From the NCBI GenBank assembly GCA_900110395.1, contig FODP01000018.1, positions 62,255 to 126,254 on the forward strand: DNA of 64,000 nucleotides, written 5' to 3'. Source of the stretch: Rhodospirillales bacterium URHD0017. Its GTDB lineage: Bacteria > Pseudomonadota > Alphaproteobacteria > Reyranellales > Reyranellaceae. Made by a program: the position numbers and the translations under genes. The notes under the pieces are model-generated. The model did no database searches, was not told the DNA's origin, and was given only the letters and a program-made list of their open reading frames with translations. This document shows, in pieces, positions 16,939 to 24,586 of this stretch (positions are counted from its first letter, which is position 1; each line of letters begins with the position of its first letter).

Positions 16939-16944
16939 TATAGT
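16939..16944 (+). promoter_or_regulatory. -10 box TATAGT before the PHA-synthase-like operon
   Basis: TATAGT ends 6 nt before the ATG at 16951, so transcription would begin at or next to the start codon. There is no ribosome-binding site in between. A leaderless mRNA is inferred; no good -35 box is visible. Confidence 0.35.
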
Positions 16945-16950
16945 CGATGC

Positions 16951-17268
16951 ATGGCCCCCGACAACGACGACGCAGGCGATTTCGACAAGCTTGCCCGGCG
17001 CTATCTCGACCTCTGGCAGAGCCAACTCGCCGGGCTCGCCTCCGACCAGGCGTTGACCGAGCAGATCGCCCGCCTCTTCGCTGCCGCGAACACCCAGGTT
17101 GCCAGCGCCCTGCAGGCGGCCCAAGGAGCACATCATGCAAGCCAGGCTGGGACCCCGTCCGCTGCCTCTTCATCTGGGCACGGCACTGATGACGTGGGCG
17201 AGCTCAGAAAGCGCGTGGAAGCTCTGGAAGCCCGGATCGCCGAGCTCGAATCAAAGCGCGGTTCCTGA
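16951..17268 (+). CDS. Small helical protein upstream of a PHA-synthase-like gene (PhaE- or phasin-like?)
   Basis: 105 aa. Two helical segments: FDKLARRYLDLWQSQLAGLAS near the N-terminus, then a Gly/Ser/Ala linker, then a C-terminal coiled coil VGELRKRVEALEARIAELESK. 'YLDLWQSQ' followed by a terminal leucine-rich coil recalls truncated PhaE/phasin proteins, but this is weak. The gene overlaps the next one by 80 nt in another frame. The ATG at 16951 is preferred over an in-frame TTG at 16930. A role in organising or activating the hydrolase/synthase is inferred from position only. Confidence 0.6.
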   Translation: MAPDNDDAGDFDKLARRYLDLWQSQLAGLASDQALTEQIARLFAAANTQVASALQAAQGAHHASQAGTPSAASSSGHGTDDVGELRKRVEALEARIAELESKRGS

Positions 17269-18391
17269 GTCGATCGCGGCACTCCTGCCGGAAATCGCCG
17301 CTCTTGAGGCCAGGGAAGGCGCGGGCAAATTCGAAAGTGCGCTGCATCGCGAGATCGCCCGCCGCATGGGCCGGCTCGCCGATGGCGTGCTGGCCTATCG
17401 CCAGCATCCGGTCCATCGCGATCTCGAGAATCCGCCGGCCGTATGGAGCGAGGGCAACACACGGCTGCTCGACTACGGCGCCACGCATCGCGTGGCACGT
17501 GCGCGTGGTGCACGTGCCGTGCTGGTCGTGCCCTCGCTGATCAATCGCTGGGAAGTCCTGGACCTCACCCAGGAGAAGAGCCTGCTGCGGGCGATGGCGG
17601 CAGCGGGGCTCAGGCCTTACCTCGTCGACTGGGGCACGCCCAACGCCGACGAACGCCGCTTCGACACGACGGCCTACGTTGCCCGCCTCGAGCGCGTTCT
17701 CGCTTTCATCACCAAGCGGGCGCGGCGCGCGCCGGCGGTGATGGGCTACTGCATGGGCGGCACGCTCACCGTGGCGCTGGCCGCGCGCCAACCGCGCCGC
17801 GTCGCCGGGCTCGCCCTGCTGGCCGCTCCGTGGGACTTCCATGCCGACCGCACAGGCCACGCCTTCCTGCTGTCGGTCGGCCCGATGCTGGCGCGCGTCG
17901 CCGACCAGGTCGGCGAATTGCCGGTCGACATCCTGCAGACGCTGTTCTGGTCGCTCGATCCGTGGCTCGCGGTGAAGAAGTTCGGCCGCTTCCTCGGCAT
18001 GGACCAGCAGGGCGCCTCGGCGCGCGAGTTCGTGCTGCTGGAGGATTGGCTGAACGAGGGCGCCCCGCTCGCCGGACCGACAGCGCGCGAATGCCTGATC
18101 GGCTGGTACGGCGACAACCAGCCCGGCGCCGGCCAATGGACGGTCGGCGGCCGGCGCATCGTGCCGTCCAGGATCGGCGTGCCGTCGCTTGTGATGATCC
18201 CCTCCGGCGATCGCATCGTGCCGCCCCTCTCGGCCGCGGCGCTGGCCGAGCCGGGACGCGGCCTCAGGAACGTCACGCGTCTCGACGTGCCGCTCGGCCA
18301 TATCGGCATGGTGGTGAGCGGCCGCGCCCGCGATCTCTGCTGGACGCCGCTGTTGGACTGGCTTGGAAACATTCCTGCAAAACGCTCGTGA
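17189..18391 (+). CDS. PHA-synthase-like alpha/beta hydrolase (class III PhaC-type)
   Basis: About 400 aa. The lipase box has Cys in place of Ser: GYCMGG with C188, as in polyhydroxyalkanoate synthases. PSLINRWEVLDL, RPYLVDWGTP, WDFHADR, IPSGDRIVPP (Asp) and LGHIGM (His) match the PhaC core order and complete the Cys-Asp-His triad. The length is close to class III PhaC (about 355 aa). The start is uncertain: ATG at 17189 lies inside the upstream gene, and homology-like sequence begins near 17270. The stop overlaps the next ATG by 1 nt (TGATG). Confidence 0.78.
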   Translation: MTWASSESAWKLWKPGSPSSNQSAVPESIAALLPEIAALEAREGAGKFESALHREIARRMGRLADGVLAYRQHPVHRDLENPPAVWSEGNTRLLDYGATHRVARARGARAVLVVPSLINRWEVLDLTQEKSLLRAMAAAGLRPYLVDWGTPNADERRFDTTAYVARLERVLAFITKRARRAPAVMGYCMGGTLTVALAARQPRRVAGLALLAAPWDFHADRTGHAFLLSVGPMLARVADQVGELPVDILQTLFWSLDPWLAVKKFGRFLGMDQQGASAREFVLLEDWLNEGAPLAGPTARECLIGWYGDNQPGAGQWTVGGRRIVPSRIGVPSLVMIPSGDRIVPPLSAAALAEPGRGLRNVTRLDVPLGHIGMVVSGRARDLCWTPLLDWLGNIPAKRS

Positions 18392-19254
18392 TGACGGCGC
18401 AAGAACGTTCGATCCTCTGGCGACATGCCGCCGTGTGGGCCGTGCTGCTCACGATCTCGGTGTTCGCCCACACACACGTCGAGCTCGCCAACGAGCTGCG
18501 GCGTGGCGAGACCGTTCCCTATAGTCGCGTCTTTGCCATCGAGGTCAGCAGCCATCTCATCGTCGCCGCTCTGCTGCCGATGCTCTATTGGATGCATGGG
18601 CGGTGGCCGATCCGCGGTGGCGCGCGCAATATCGCGATCCACGTGGCTGGGCTGGTGCCCTTCAGCATCATCCACACGCTCGGCATCGCGGCCCTCCGGC
18701 CGCTGTGGTTCTCGGGCATCCTGGGCGAGGCCTACAGCTTCCCGCTGACCGTCGACCGGGTGACCTTCGAGTTCGCCAAGGACGTCGTGAACTACGCCAT
18801 GCTGAGCGGCGCCACGCAGTTGCTGCGTCTGCTCTTCCGCCCGCAACCTGCTGGCTTGGCCGCGGCGACGGCCGCCCCGCCGACTGCCGCGGCGCCGGAC
18901 AACGGGCTGCCCACTGCTCTTCCGGAACGCTTCGCGGTCCGCAAGCGCGGCAAGGAGATCATGGTAGAGGTGGCCGACATCGACTGGATCGAGGCAGCCG
19001 GCAACTACGCCGTCCTGCATGTCGGTGGCGAGACGCTGGAGATCCGCTCCTCGCTCACCAAGCTCGAGGGCGAACTCGATCCCAGGCGTTTCGTCAGAGT
19101 CCACAAGTCCCACGTGGTGAATGTCGCGCGCATTGCCGAGGTCACGCCCTGGATCAGCGGCGACTGGCGCATCCGCCTCCAGGATGGTGCCGAGGTGAAC
19201 CTGAGCCGCCGCTATCGCCAGCGCTTCGAGGCCCTGGTGCCGGTGAAATCTTAG
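18391..19254 (+). CDS. Membrane-anchored LytTR-type transcriptional regulator
   Basis: 287 aa. About four hydrophobic segments span residues 15-150 (AAVWAVLLTISVFAH; SHLIVAALLPMLYW; NIAIHVAGLVPFSII). An Ala/Pro linker follows, then a LytTR DNA-binding domain from about 185: RKRGKEIMVEVADIDWIEAAGNYAVLHV, LTKLEGELDP.RFVRVHKSHVVN, and NLSRRYRQRF. No receiver domain, so it is controlled by its membrane part. It may regulate the acyltransferase gene downstream through the direct repeats at 19350-19382. Its ATG overlaps the previous stop by 1 nt. Confidence 0.88.
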   Translation: MTAQERSILWRHAAVWAVLLTISVFAHTHVELANELRRGETVPYSRVFAIEVSSHLIVAALLPMLYWMHGRWPIRGGARNIAIHVAGLVPFSIIHTLGIAALRPLWFSGILGEAYSFPLTVDRVTFEFAKDVVNYAMLSGATQLLRLLFRPQPAGLAAATAAPPTAAAPDNGLPTALPERFAVRKRGKEIMVEVADIDWIEAAGNYAVLHVGGETLEIRSSLTKLEGELDPRRFVRVHKSHVVNVARIAEVTPWISGDWRIRLQDGAEVNLSRRYRQRFEALVPVKS

Positions 19255-19326
19255 CTGGAAGCGCGCCACTCCGTGGCGCTCTTTGTTGATCACACAGCCT
19301 GAGCGCCGGAGTGGCGCGCTCCCAGC
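19254..19326. repeat. Intergenic repeat family C, copy 1
   Basis: Inverted repeat beginning GCTGGAAGCGCGCCACTCC and ending GGAGTGGCGCGCTCCCAGC, separated by about 35 nt with a secondary TGGCGCTC/GAGCGCC pair. A second copy of the same design is at 42351-42428. It overlaps the last base of the LytTR stop codon. Confidence 0.8.
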
Positions 19327-19349
19327 AACCGGATGTCCCGCAGCCGTCG

Positions 19350-19382
19350 CCGGTCGTCACAGAATTCCCGCCGGTCGTCACA
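19350..19382 (+). promoter_or_regulatory. Paired direct repeats, likely LytTR operator
   Basis: CCGGTCGTCACA occurs at 19350-19361 and again at 19371-19382, exactly 21 bp apart (two helical turns). LytTR regulators characteristically bind two direct repeats with about 21-22 bp periodicity. The site is about 100 bp after the LytTR gene and 60 bp before the acyltransferase ATG. Assignment to the neighbour is inference. Confidence 0.5.
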
Positions 19383-19441
19383 ATTCCGAGCCAGATCAAC
19401 GTGTTGAAGGATAGTTAGAAAGCCTCTTCAGGAGGTGCCTC

Positions 19442-20647
19442 ATGTCCGTCTCGCGCCGCGCCGATCTCGACTGGCTTCGTGTCCTGGCCTTCGGCCTGCT
19501 GATTGCCTACCACGCCGGCATGGCCTGGTCGGGCTGGAGCTGGCACGTCACCAGCATCGACAGCATCGACTGGCTGCGCGAGGGCATGCGGTTCGTGAAC
19601 CGCTGGCGCATGCCCCTGATCTTCGTGGTATCCGGCGCGGCGATCGCCCTGGCTCTGGGCTCGCGCTCGCCCAAGACCTTCGCCCTCGATCGGGTGCGCC
19701 GCCTGGCGGTGCCGCTGCTGTTCGGCATGATCGTGATCGTGCCGCCGCAGATCTATCTTGAGCGGCTCTATCGCGGCCAGTTCACCGGCTCGTTCTTCGA
19801 GTGGCTGCCGCAGGCCTTCCAGGGCGGTCCCTATCCTAATGGCAACCTGAGCTGGCACCATCTCTGGTTCCTGGCCTACGTGCTGGTGCTGACCTTCGTG
19901 TTGCTGCCGTACTTCCTGTGGGCGCGCAGCGAGCACGGCAAGGCGGCCTTTGCGCGGGCCGGGCAACTGACGGCGCGCTTCGGCCTGCAATGGCTGATGG
20001 TGCTGCCGCTCGCCGCTTCGCTCCTGTGGCTGGCGCCGATCTCCTACAACACCAACGGCCTGGTCGGCGACTGGCACGGCCTGGTCTACTACGGCGCCCT
20101 GCTGCTCTGCGGCGCCTTCCTGTTCGGCTCGCCGCAAGTGCTGGCTGCCCTCAACCGCCAACGCTGGCTGTCGTTTGCCATCGGCGTCGTGGCCTATGGC
20201 GCGCTCTATGGCTTCTTCTTCCAGGGCACGGTGCGGCCCACCATCAGCGACGGCGTACGCCCTGCCTTCGCGCTCCTGTCGGCGATCAACACCATGGCCT
20301 GGCTGTTCGCCATCATCGGCTTCGCCAATCGGCATCTGACGAAGCGCCCGGCCTTCCTCGATGACGCGACCGAGGCCGTCTATCCATTCTACATCCTGCA
20401 CCAGACGGTGACGGTGATCGCGGTCTACTGGCTGCTGCAGATCGGCGCGCCGCCAGTCGCGGGCTTCATCCTGGCCGTGCTGGCGACCTTCATGATCACG
20501 TCGTTGATCTACTTCGGGCTGGTGCGACCTGTCTGGTTCCTGCGGCCGCTGTTCGGGTTGAAGGCGGCGTACACCAAGATGACGCGGCCAGACTCCATCC
20601 TGACCTCGCGTTCGCGGACCATGCCGGACTTCTCCAGCGAGCGCTGA
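19442..20647 (+). CDS. Acyltransferase 3 family membrane protein
   Basis: 401 aa, about ten membrane helices. RRADLDWLRVLAFGLLIAYHAGMAW at the N-terminus carries the conserved D and catalytic-type His. NRWRMPLIFVVSGAA is the second hallmark and YPFYILHQTV the C-terminal one. The family transfers acyl groups to cell-surface glycans or other carbohydrates. TTCAGGAGGTGCCTC gives a strong ribosome site. The last 139 nt overlap the convergent GNAT gene. The substrate is unknown, and control by the LytTR protein is suggested by the repeats upstream. Confidence 0.88.
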   Translation: MSVSRRADLDWLRVLAFGLLIAYHAGMAWSGWSWHVTSIDSIDWLREGMRFVNRWRMPLIFVVSGAAIALALGSRSPKTFALDRVRRLAVPLLFGMIVIVPPQIYLERLYRGQFTGSFFEWLPQAFQGGPYPNGNLSWHHLWFLAYVLVLTFVLLPYFLWARSEHGKAAFARAGQLTARFGLQWLMVLPLAASLLWLAPISYNTNGLVGDWHGLVYYGALLLCGAFLFGSPQVLAALNRQRWLSFAIGVVAYGALYGFFFQGTVRPTISDGVRPAFALLSAINTMAWLFAIIGFANRHLTKRPAFLDDATEAVYPFYILHQTVTVIAVYWLLQIGAPPVAGFILAVLATFMITSLIYFGLVRPVWFLRPLFGLKAAYTKMTRPDSILTSRSRTMPDFSSER

Positions 20648-21060
20648 CTGGGCCGGTTGTCCGAGCGCGTGAGGGCGGCGACGCGACCCAGTTTCGCAAC
20701 GTCGAAGGCGAAGGCCAGCGCGGAACGGCAAAGCTCTGTCCCGTAGCCCTTGCCCTGGGCTTCGGGCGCGAAAGCCAGGCGGATCGCCACGCCATAGTCG
20801 CCGGTGTGGACGCGCAAGCCGCCCAGACCGACCAGCCGGCCGGTTGCGCGTTCCGTCGCGGTCCAGTTGCCGAAGCCCAGCACCGGCCACTCGGCCTCGT
20901 AGGTCGCGACCAGGGCGTCGCTCTGGGCGCGTGCCAGCACGCCATGCTGCAGAAGATTCATCACGCGCGCATCGGCGTGGAATACCGCCAGTCGGTCCGC
21001 GTCCGCCCAGGTAATAGGCCGAAGATCGAGCCGCTCGGTGAGGAGGTGGTGACGGTCCAA
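20509..21060 (-). CDS. GNAT N-acetyltransferase (RimJ/RimL type)
   Basis: 183 aa. LLTERLDLRPITWADADRLA at the N-terminus is the RimJ-like start. AIRLAFAPEAQGKGYGTELCRSALAFAF contains the acetyl-CoA pyrophosphate loop (Q/RxxGxG/A as QGKGYG). DNRPSQRSLEKSGM is motif B. Acceptor unknown. Convergent to the acyltransferase gene, overlapping it by 139 bp; the C-terminal NPNSGRRNQTGRTSPK tail is likely a product of this overlap. Confidence 0.82.
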   Translation of the reverse strand: MDRHHLLTERLDLRPITWADADRLAVFHADARVMNLLQHGVLARAQSDALVATYEAEWPVLGFGNWTATERATGRLVGLGGLRVHTGDYGVAIRLAFAPEAQGKGYGTELCRSALAFAFDVAKLGRVAALTRSDNRPSQRSLEKSGMVREREVRMESGRVILVYAAFNPNSGRRNQTGRTSPK

Positions 21061-21069
21061 GAGGGGTCC

Positions 21070-21097
21070 TTGCCGCTGCCGGGGACCGGCCTATAAC
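21070..21097 (+). promoter_or_regulatory. Predicted promoter of the thiolase gene
   Basis: TTGCCG (21070-21075), 16-nt spacer, TATAAC (21092-21097), then a 33-nt leader containing AAGGAGG before the ATG at 21131. Confidence 0.5.
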
Positions 21098-21130
21098 ATC
21101 CCCTGCAGGGCGGCAGCCAAGGAGGATTAC

Positions 21131-22312
21131 ATGGCCACGGAAATCGTCATCGCAAGCGCTGCGCGCACGCCGATCGGCTCGTTCAATGGCGCCTTCGGCG
21201 CCGTGCCGGCCCACGACCTCGGCAAGGTCGCGATCAAGGGCGCGCTGGAGCGCGCCAAGGTCAAGCCCGAGGAAGTCGACGAAGTCATCATGGGCCAGAT
21301 CCTGGGCGCCGCTCAGGGCCAGAACCCGGCCCGCCAGGCCGCCGTCAATTCCGGCATCCCGGTCGAGAAGACCGCTCTCGGCATCAACCAGCTCTGTGGC
21401 TCGGGCCTGCGCGCCGTCGCCTTCGGCTGGCAGGCGATCCGCAACGGCGACGCCTCGATCATGGTGGTCGGCGGCCAGGAGAGCATGAGCCAGGCGCCGC
21501 ATGCCGGCTACATGCGCGACGGCACCAAGATGGGCGAGTTCAAGATGATCGACACCATGCTGAAGGACGGCCTGTGGGACGCCTTCCATGGCTATCACAT
21601 GGGCAACACCGCCGAGAACGTGGCCCAAAAATTCCAGATCACGCGCGCCGAGCAGGACGCCTTCGCCGCCTCCTCGCAGAACAAGGCCGAGGCGGCGCAG
21701 AAGTCCGGCCGCTTCAAGGACGAGATCGTCCCGGTCACGGTCAAGACCCGCAAGGGCGAGGTCGTGGTCGACACCGACGAGTTCCCGCGCCACGGCACGA
21801 CCGTCGAGACCTTGGGCAAGCTGCGCCCGGCCTTCAGCAAGGAAGGCGGATCGGTCACCGCCGGCAACGCCTCGGGCATCAATGACGGCGCCGCCGCGCT
21901 GGTGCTGATGACGGCCGACGAGGCCAAGAAGCGTGGCATCAAGCCTCTCGCCAAGATCGTGTCGTGGGCGACCACGGGCGTCGATCCCTCGATCATGGGC
22001 ATCGGCCCGGTGACCGCCTCGCAGGCGGCGCTGAAGAAGGCCGGCTGGTCGGTGAAGGATCTCGACCTGGTCGAGGCCAACGAGGCGTTCGCGGCGCAGG
22101 CCGTCGCGGTCGGCAAGCAGCTCGGCCTCGATCCGGAGAAGCTCAACGTCAATGGCGGCGCGATCGCGCTCGGCCATCCGATCGGCGCCTCGGGCGCGCG
22201 CGTGCTGACGACCTTGCTCTACGAGATGCAGAAGCGCGACGCCAAGAAGGGCCTGGCCACGCTCTGCATCGGCGGCGGCATGGGCATCGCCATGTGCGTC
22301 CAGCGCGACTGA
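21131..22312 (+). CDS. phaA: Acetyl-CoA C-acetyltransferase
   Basis: 393 aa biosynthetic-type thiolase; condenses two acetyl-CoA to acetoacetyl-CoA, the first step of PHB synthesis and of the ethylmalonyl-CoA pathway. Catalytic residues are Cys89 (LCGSGLRA), His349 (GHPIGASGAR) and Cys379 (CIGGGMG). AAKGAGG-like CoA loops are replaced by the usual EQDAFAASSQNKAE region. phaB lies 2.3 kb downstream and phaR 4.5 kb upstream, which supports the PHA assignment. The stop overlaps the cupin ATG. Confidence 0.93.
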   Translation: MATEIVIASAARTPIGSFNGAFGAVPAHDLGKVAIKGALERAKVKPEEVDEVIMGQILGAAQGQNPARQAAVNSGIPVEKTALGINQLCGSGLRAVAFGWQAIRNGDASIMVVGGQESMSQAPHAGYMRDGTKMGEFKMIDTMLKDGLWDAFHGYHMGNTAENVAQKFQITRAEQDAFAASSQNKAEAAQKSGRFKDEIVPVTVKTRKGEVVVDTDEFPRHGTTVETLGKLRPAFSKEGGSVTAGNASGINDGAAALVLMTADEAKKRGIKPLAKIVSWATTGVDPSIMGIGPVTASQAALKKAGWSVKDLDLVEANEAFAAQAVAVGKQLGLDPEKLNVNGGAIALGHPIGASGARVLTTLLYEMQKRDAKKGLATLCIGGGMGIAMCVQRD

Positions 22313-22677
22313 TGGACTACCGGCCCGTCAACTTCGGGCAGAAGTTCGGGCTGCTGCGCGAACAGTGGCAGCCCAGGGTGGTTGCCGAGCTGAACGACTA
22401 CCAGTTCAAGGTCGTTCGGCTGGAGGGCGACTTCGTCTGGCATTCGCACGCCGACACCGACGAGGCCTTCGTCGTGATGGAAGGCGAGCTGCGCATCGAC
22501 TTCCGCGACGGCGCGGTGCGCATCGGGCCGGGCGAGATGTTCGTCGTGCCGAAGGGCGTCGAGCACAAGCCCTATGCCGAGCGCGAAGTGAAGATGCTGC
22601 TCATCGAGCCGCGCGGTGTGTTCAACACCGGCGATCAGGGCGGCGAGCGCACCGCCCAGAACGACGTCTGGATCTGA
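22312..22677 (+). CDS. Cupin domain protein
   Basis: 121 aa, single beta-barrel cupin. Metal-binding motif 1 is WHSHADTDEAFVVMEGEL (two His and a Glu), and motif 2 is FVVPKGVEHKPYAEREV. It resembles the small cupins often annotated as mannose-6-phosphate isomerase-like; no reaction can be assigned. Its ATG overlaps the thiolase stop (TGATG), so it is coupled to phaA. Confidence 0.88.
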   Translation: MDYRPVNFGQKFGLLREQWQPRVVAELNDYQFKVVRLEGDFVWHSHADTDEAFVVMEGELRIDFRDGAVRIGPGEMFVVPKGVEHKPYAEREVKMLLIEPRGVFNTGDQGGERTAQNDVWI

Positions 22678-22681
22678 GTCC

Positions 22682-23131
22682 TCAGTATTCGCTATCGATC
22701 TCGGGCGTCCACAGCCGCTCGCCCTTGCGCACCAGCTTGCGGCCCTGCTCCTGGGAGAGTTCCATGAGTTCGGCACCGCCGGTCGGCGTCGGCTGCGCCA
22801 GCAGGAAGCGCGTCTGGCCGGGCGCCACGGTGATGATCAGCTCGCTGTTGGTCTGTGGGCCGTAGGCGCGGAGGTCGTAGAGCCGGGGCGGCAGATCGAG
22901 GCGCACCCAGTTCGGCGCGGTGAGCCCGACCAGCGGCTGGCGGCCGACCGTGATGTTGATCGCCGGCGCATCGGGAAAGGCCGGCTCGCGCACGATGTAG
23001 AGGGCAGCCTGGCCGTCGTTGGAGACAGGGAAAGTCCCGGTACCCCAAGCGTTGTTGGCCTTCGACCAGATCGAATTCTCGCTGCAGCCGGCCAGCATCA
23101 ATGCGGCAACGGCGATCAGTAACGTCCTCAT
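22682..23131 (-). CDS. Lipoprotein, DUF2846-like
   Basis: 149 aa. Lipobox LAGC with Cys16 after a short hydrophobic signal, so an outer- or inner-membrane lipoprotein. The body reads GQAALYIVREPAF.....INITVGRQPLVGLTAPNWVRLDLPPRLYDLRAYG, a beta-rich pattern (substituent-like strand, 'G' turn, 'LPPG'-type loop) close to DUF2846. Function unknown. Convergent with the cupin gene. Confidence 0.72.
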   Translation of the reverse strand: MRTLLIAVAALMLAGCSENSIWSKANNAWGTGTFPVSNDGQAALYIVREPAFPDAPAINITVGRQPLVGLTAPNWVRLDLPPRLYDLRAYGPQTNSELIITVAPGQTRFLLAQPTPTGGAELMELSQEQGRKLVRKGERLWTPEIDSEY

Positions 23132-23184
23132 ACAACGACCTCCGCCGCTAAAGTTGACTGGCGGAGGTCGGGGGTCAAGCGGGA

Positions 23185-24393
23185 CTATGCAGCGGCGAGT
23201 TGCGGCAGGGCGCGCAGTCGCGCCAGGGGCGACAGCAGGATCACCAGGGTGGACAGCACGAAGGACGCCGCGATCAGCACCAGCGCCGCCTGCAGGCCGG
23301 CCTGGGCGGCAACGAAACCGCCGGCCAGCGCGCCCAGCGGCCGCACGCCGTAGATCGCCGTCTGCACCGTGGCATTGACCCGGCCCAGCATCGGTGCCGG
23401 CGTCACCAGCTGGCGCACCGTGGTCTGGCAGATCAGCCACAGCATCGGGCCGAAGCCCACCAGGAAATGGCCGGCGGCAGAGAAGGCGAAGCCGTTGCCC
23501 GAGGGGGCCAACAGGAACAGCGCGGCGGCGATCACCGATACGGCCGGGCCGAAGATGAGCGTGGCAAGCGGCGGCAGGCGCCTGGACGAGACCGGCGCCA
23601 CCAGCGCGCCCAGGATCAGGCCCGCGCCATAGGCCGACTGGGCGAGGCCCATGCTCGCGGGATCGAGCTTGAGCAGGTTGAGCGCCAGCGGGGCCCAGAC
23701 CGCGAGCAGGGCGAAGAAGGCGAAGTTCCAGAAGATCGCGCACAGGCTGATGCCGCGCAGCAGCTCATGGCGGACGACGAAGCGCGCGCCGGCCTGGATG
23801 GCCGTGGCCATCGACGGCCGCTGGTCGCCGGCTGTCGGCGCGGCCGCCTTGGGCAGGGCAAGGATGCAAGCGAGCGCCACGGCCGCGCCGACGGCCGCGA
23901 GGGCATAGCCCCAGGTCGGCGACAGGTGCTGGGCGAGCAGGCCGGCCACGAACGGCGCCGCCAGGCTGACGATAGCGCGGGCGAGCTCGAGGCGGGCGTT
24001 GGCGCGCGGCAGGTCGGCTGCCGGCACCAGGCTCGGCAGCAGCGACATCGCCGTCAGCATGTAGACGACGGTGCCCGAGGCGCCGACGAAGGCAGCGATG
24101 CCCAGCAGGATTGTAATGCCCGCTGCGGCGGCCATGACGGCGACGACCGATGCCGCGAGCCCCAGCGCCAGACCGATCAGCAACAGCGTGCGCCGCGGCA
24201 TGCGGTCGGCCCAGGCGCCGGCCGGCAGGGTGACCAGCAGCCAAGCCGCACTTTGGGCGGCGACCAGCAGACCCAGTATGTCGGGCCCGGCGCCCAGCAC
24301 GAGGGTGGCGGTGAGCGGCAGGGTGGCGAGCGCCAGTTGGTCGGCGGCGTGGGTTCCGGCGGCGGCGCCGAACAGGGCGGTGAAGGGTTTCAT
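23185..24393 (-). CDS. MFS transporter
   Basis: 402 aa with about twelve hydrophobic helices. GAWADRMPRRTLLLIGLALG is the loop 2-3 motif A of the major facilitator family. LVPAADLPRANARLELAR and a symmetrical second half follow, as in enterobactin-exporter-type (MFS_3) efflux proteins. The ATG at 24393 is chosen because the in-frame extension to 24663 would add about 90 low-complexity residues crossing a family A repeat. Substrate unknown. Confidence 0.88.
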   Translation of the reverse strand: MKPFTALFGAAAGTHAADQLALATLPLTATLVLGAGPDILGLLVAAQSAAWLLVTLPAGAWADRMPRRTLLLIGLALGLAASVVAVMAAAAGITILLGIAAFVGASGTVVYMLTAMSLLPSLVPAADLPRANARLELARAIVSLAAPFVAGLLAQHLSPTWGYALAAVGAAVALACILALPKAAAPTAGDQRPSMATAIQAGARFVVRHELLRGISLCAIFWNFAFFALLAVWAPLALNLLKLDPASMGLAQSAYGAGLILGALVAPVSSRRLPPLATLIFGPAVSVIAAALFLLAPSGNGFAFSAAGHFLVGFGPMLWLICQTTVRQLVTPAPMLGRVNATVQTAIYGVRPLGALAGGFVAAQAGLQAALVLIAASFVLSTLVILLSPLARLRALPQLAAA

Positions 24394-24517
24394 GGTTGCC
24401 GTTCTATGACGGGCAGCGGGTGCGTCGTTATCCGGCAACGCCCGGCAATTCCTTCTCGTCCAGAACCGGTTAGAGTGCGATGGCAGGACAACGAAGGAGC
24501 GAACGCATCGGTCAGGC

Positions 24518-24543
24518 TCCTCTCCCCCTGGCGGGGGAGAGGA
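24518..24543. repeat. Intergenic repeat family A, single palindrome
   Basis: TCCTCTCCCCC, TGGC, GGGGGAGAGGA: an 11-bp stem about 45 nt before the phaB start. It sits between divergent genes (MFS and phaB). Confidence 0.75.
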
Positions 24544-24586
24544 ACACGAGTTGTGTTCACTCCAGTGTAGGACAAGGGAGGAATTC

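Noticed and set aside
19415..22177. 920-codon minus-strand open frame
   Set aside because: Antisense to the acyltransferase and thiolase; the only real minus-strand gene inside is the GNAT at 20509-21060.
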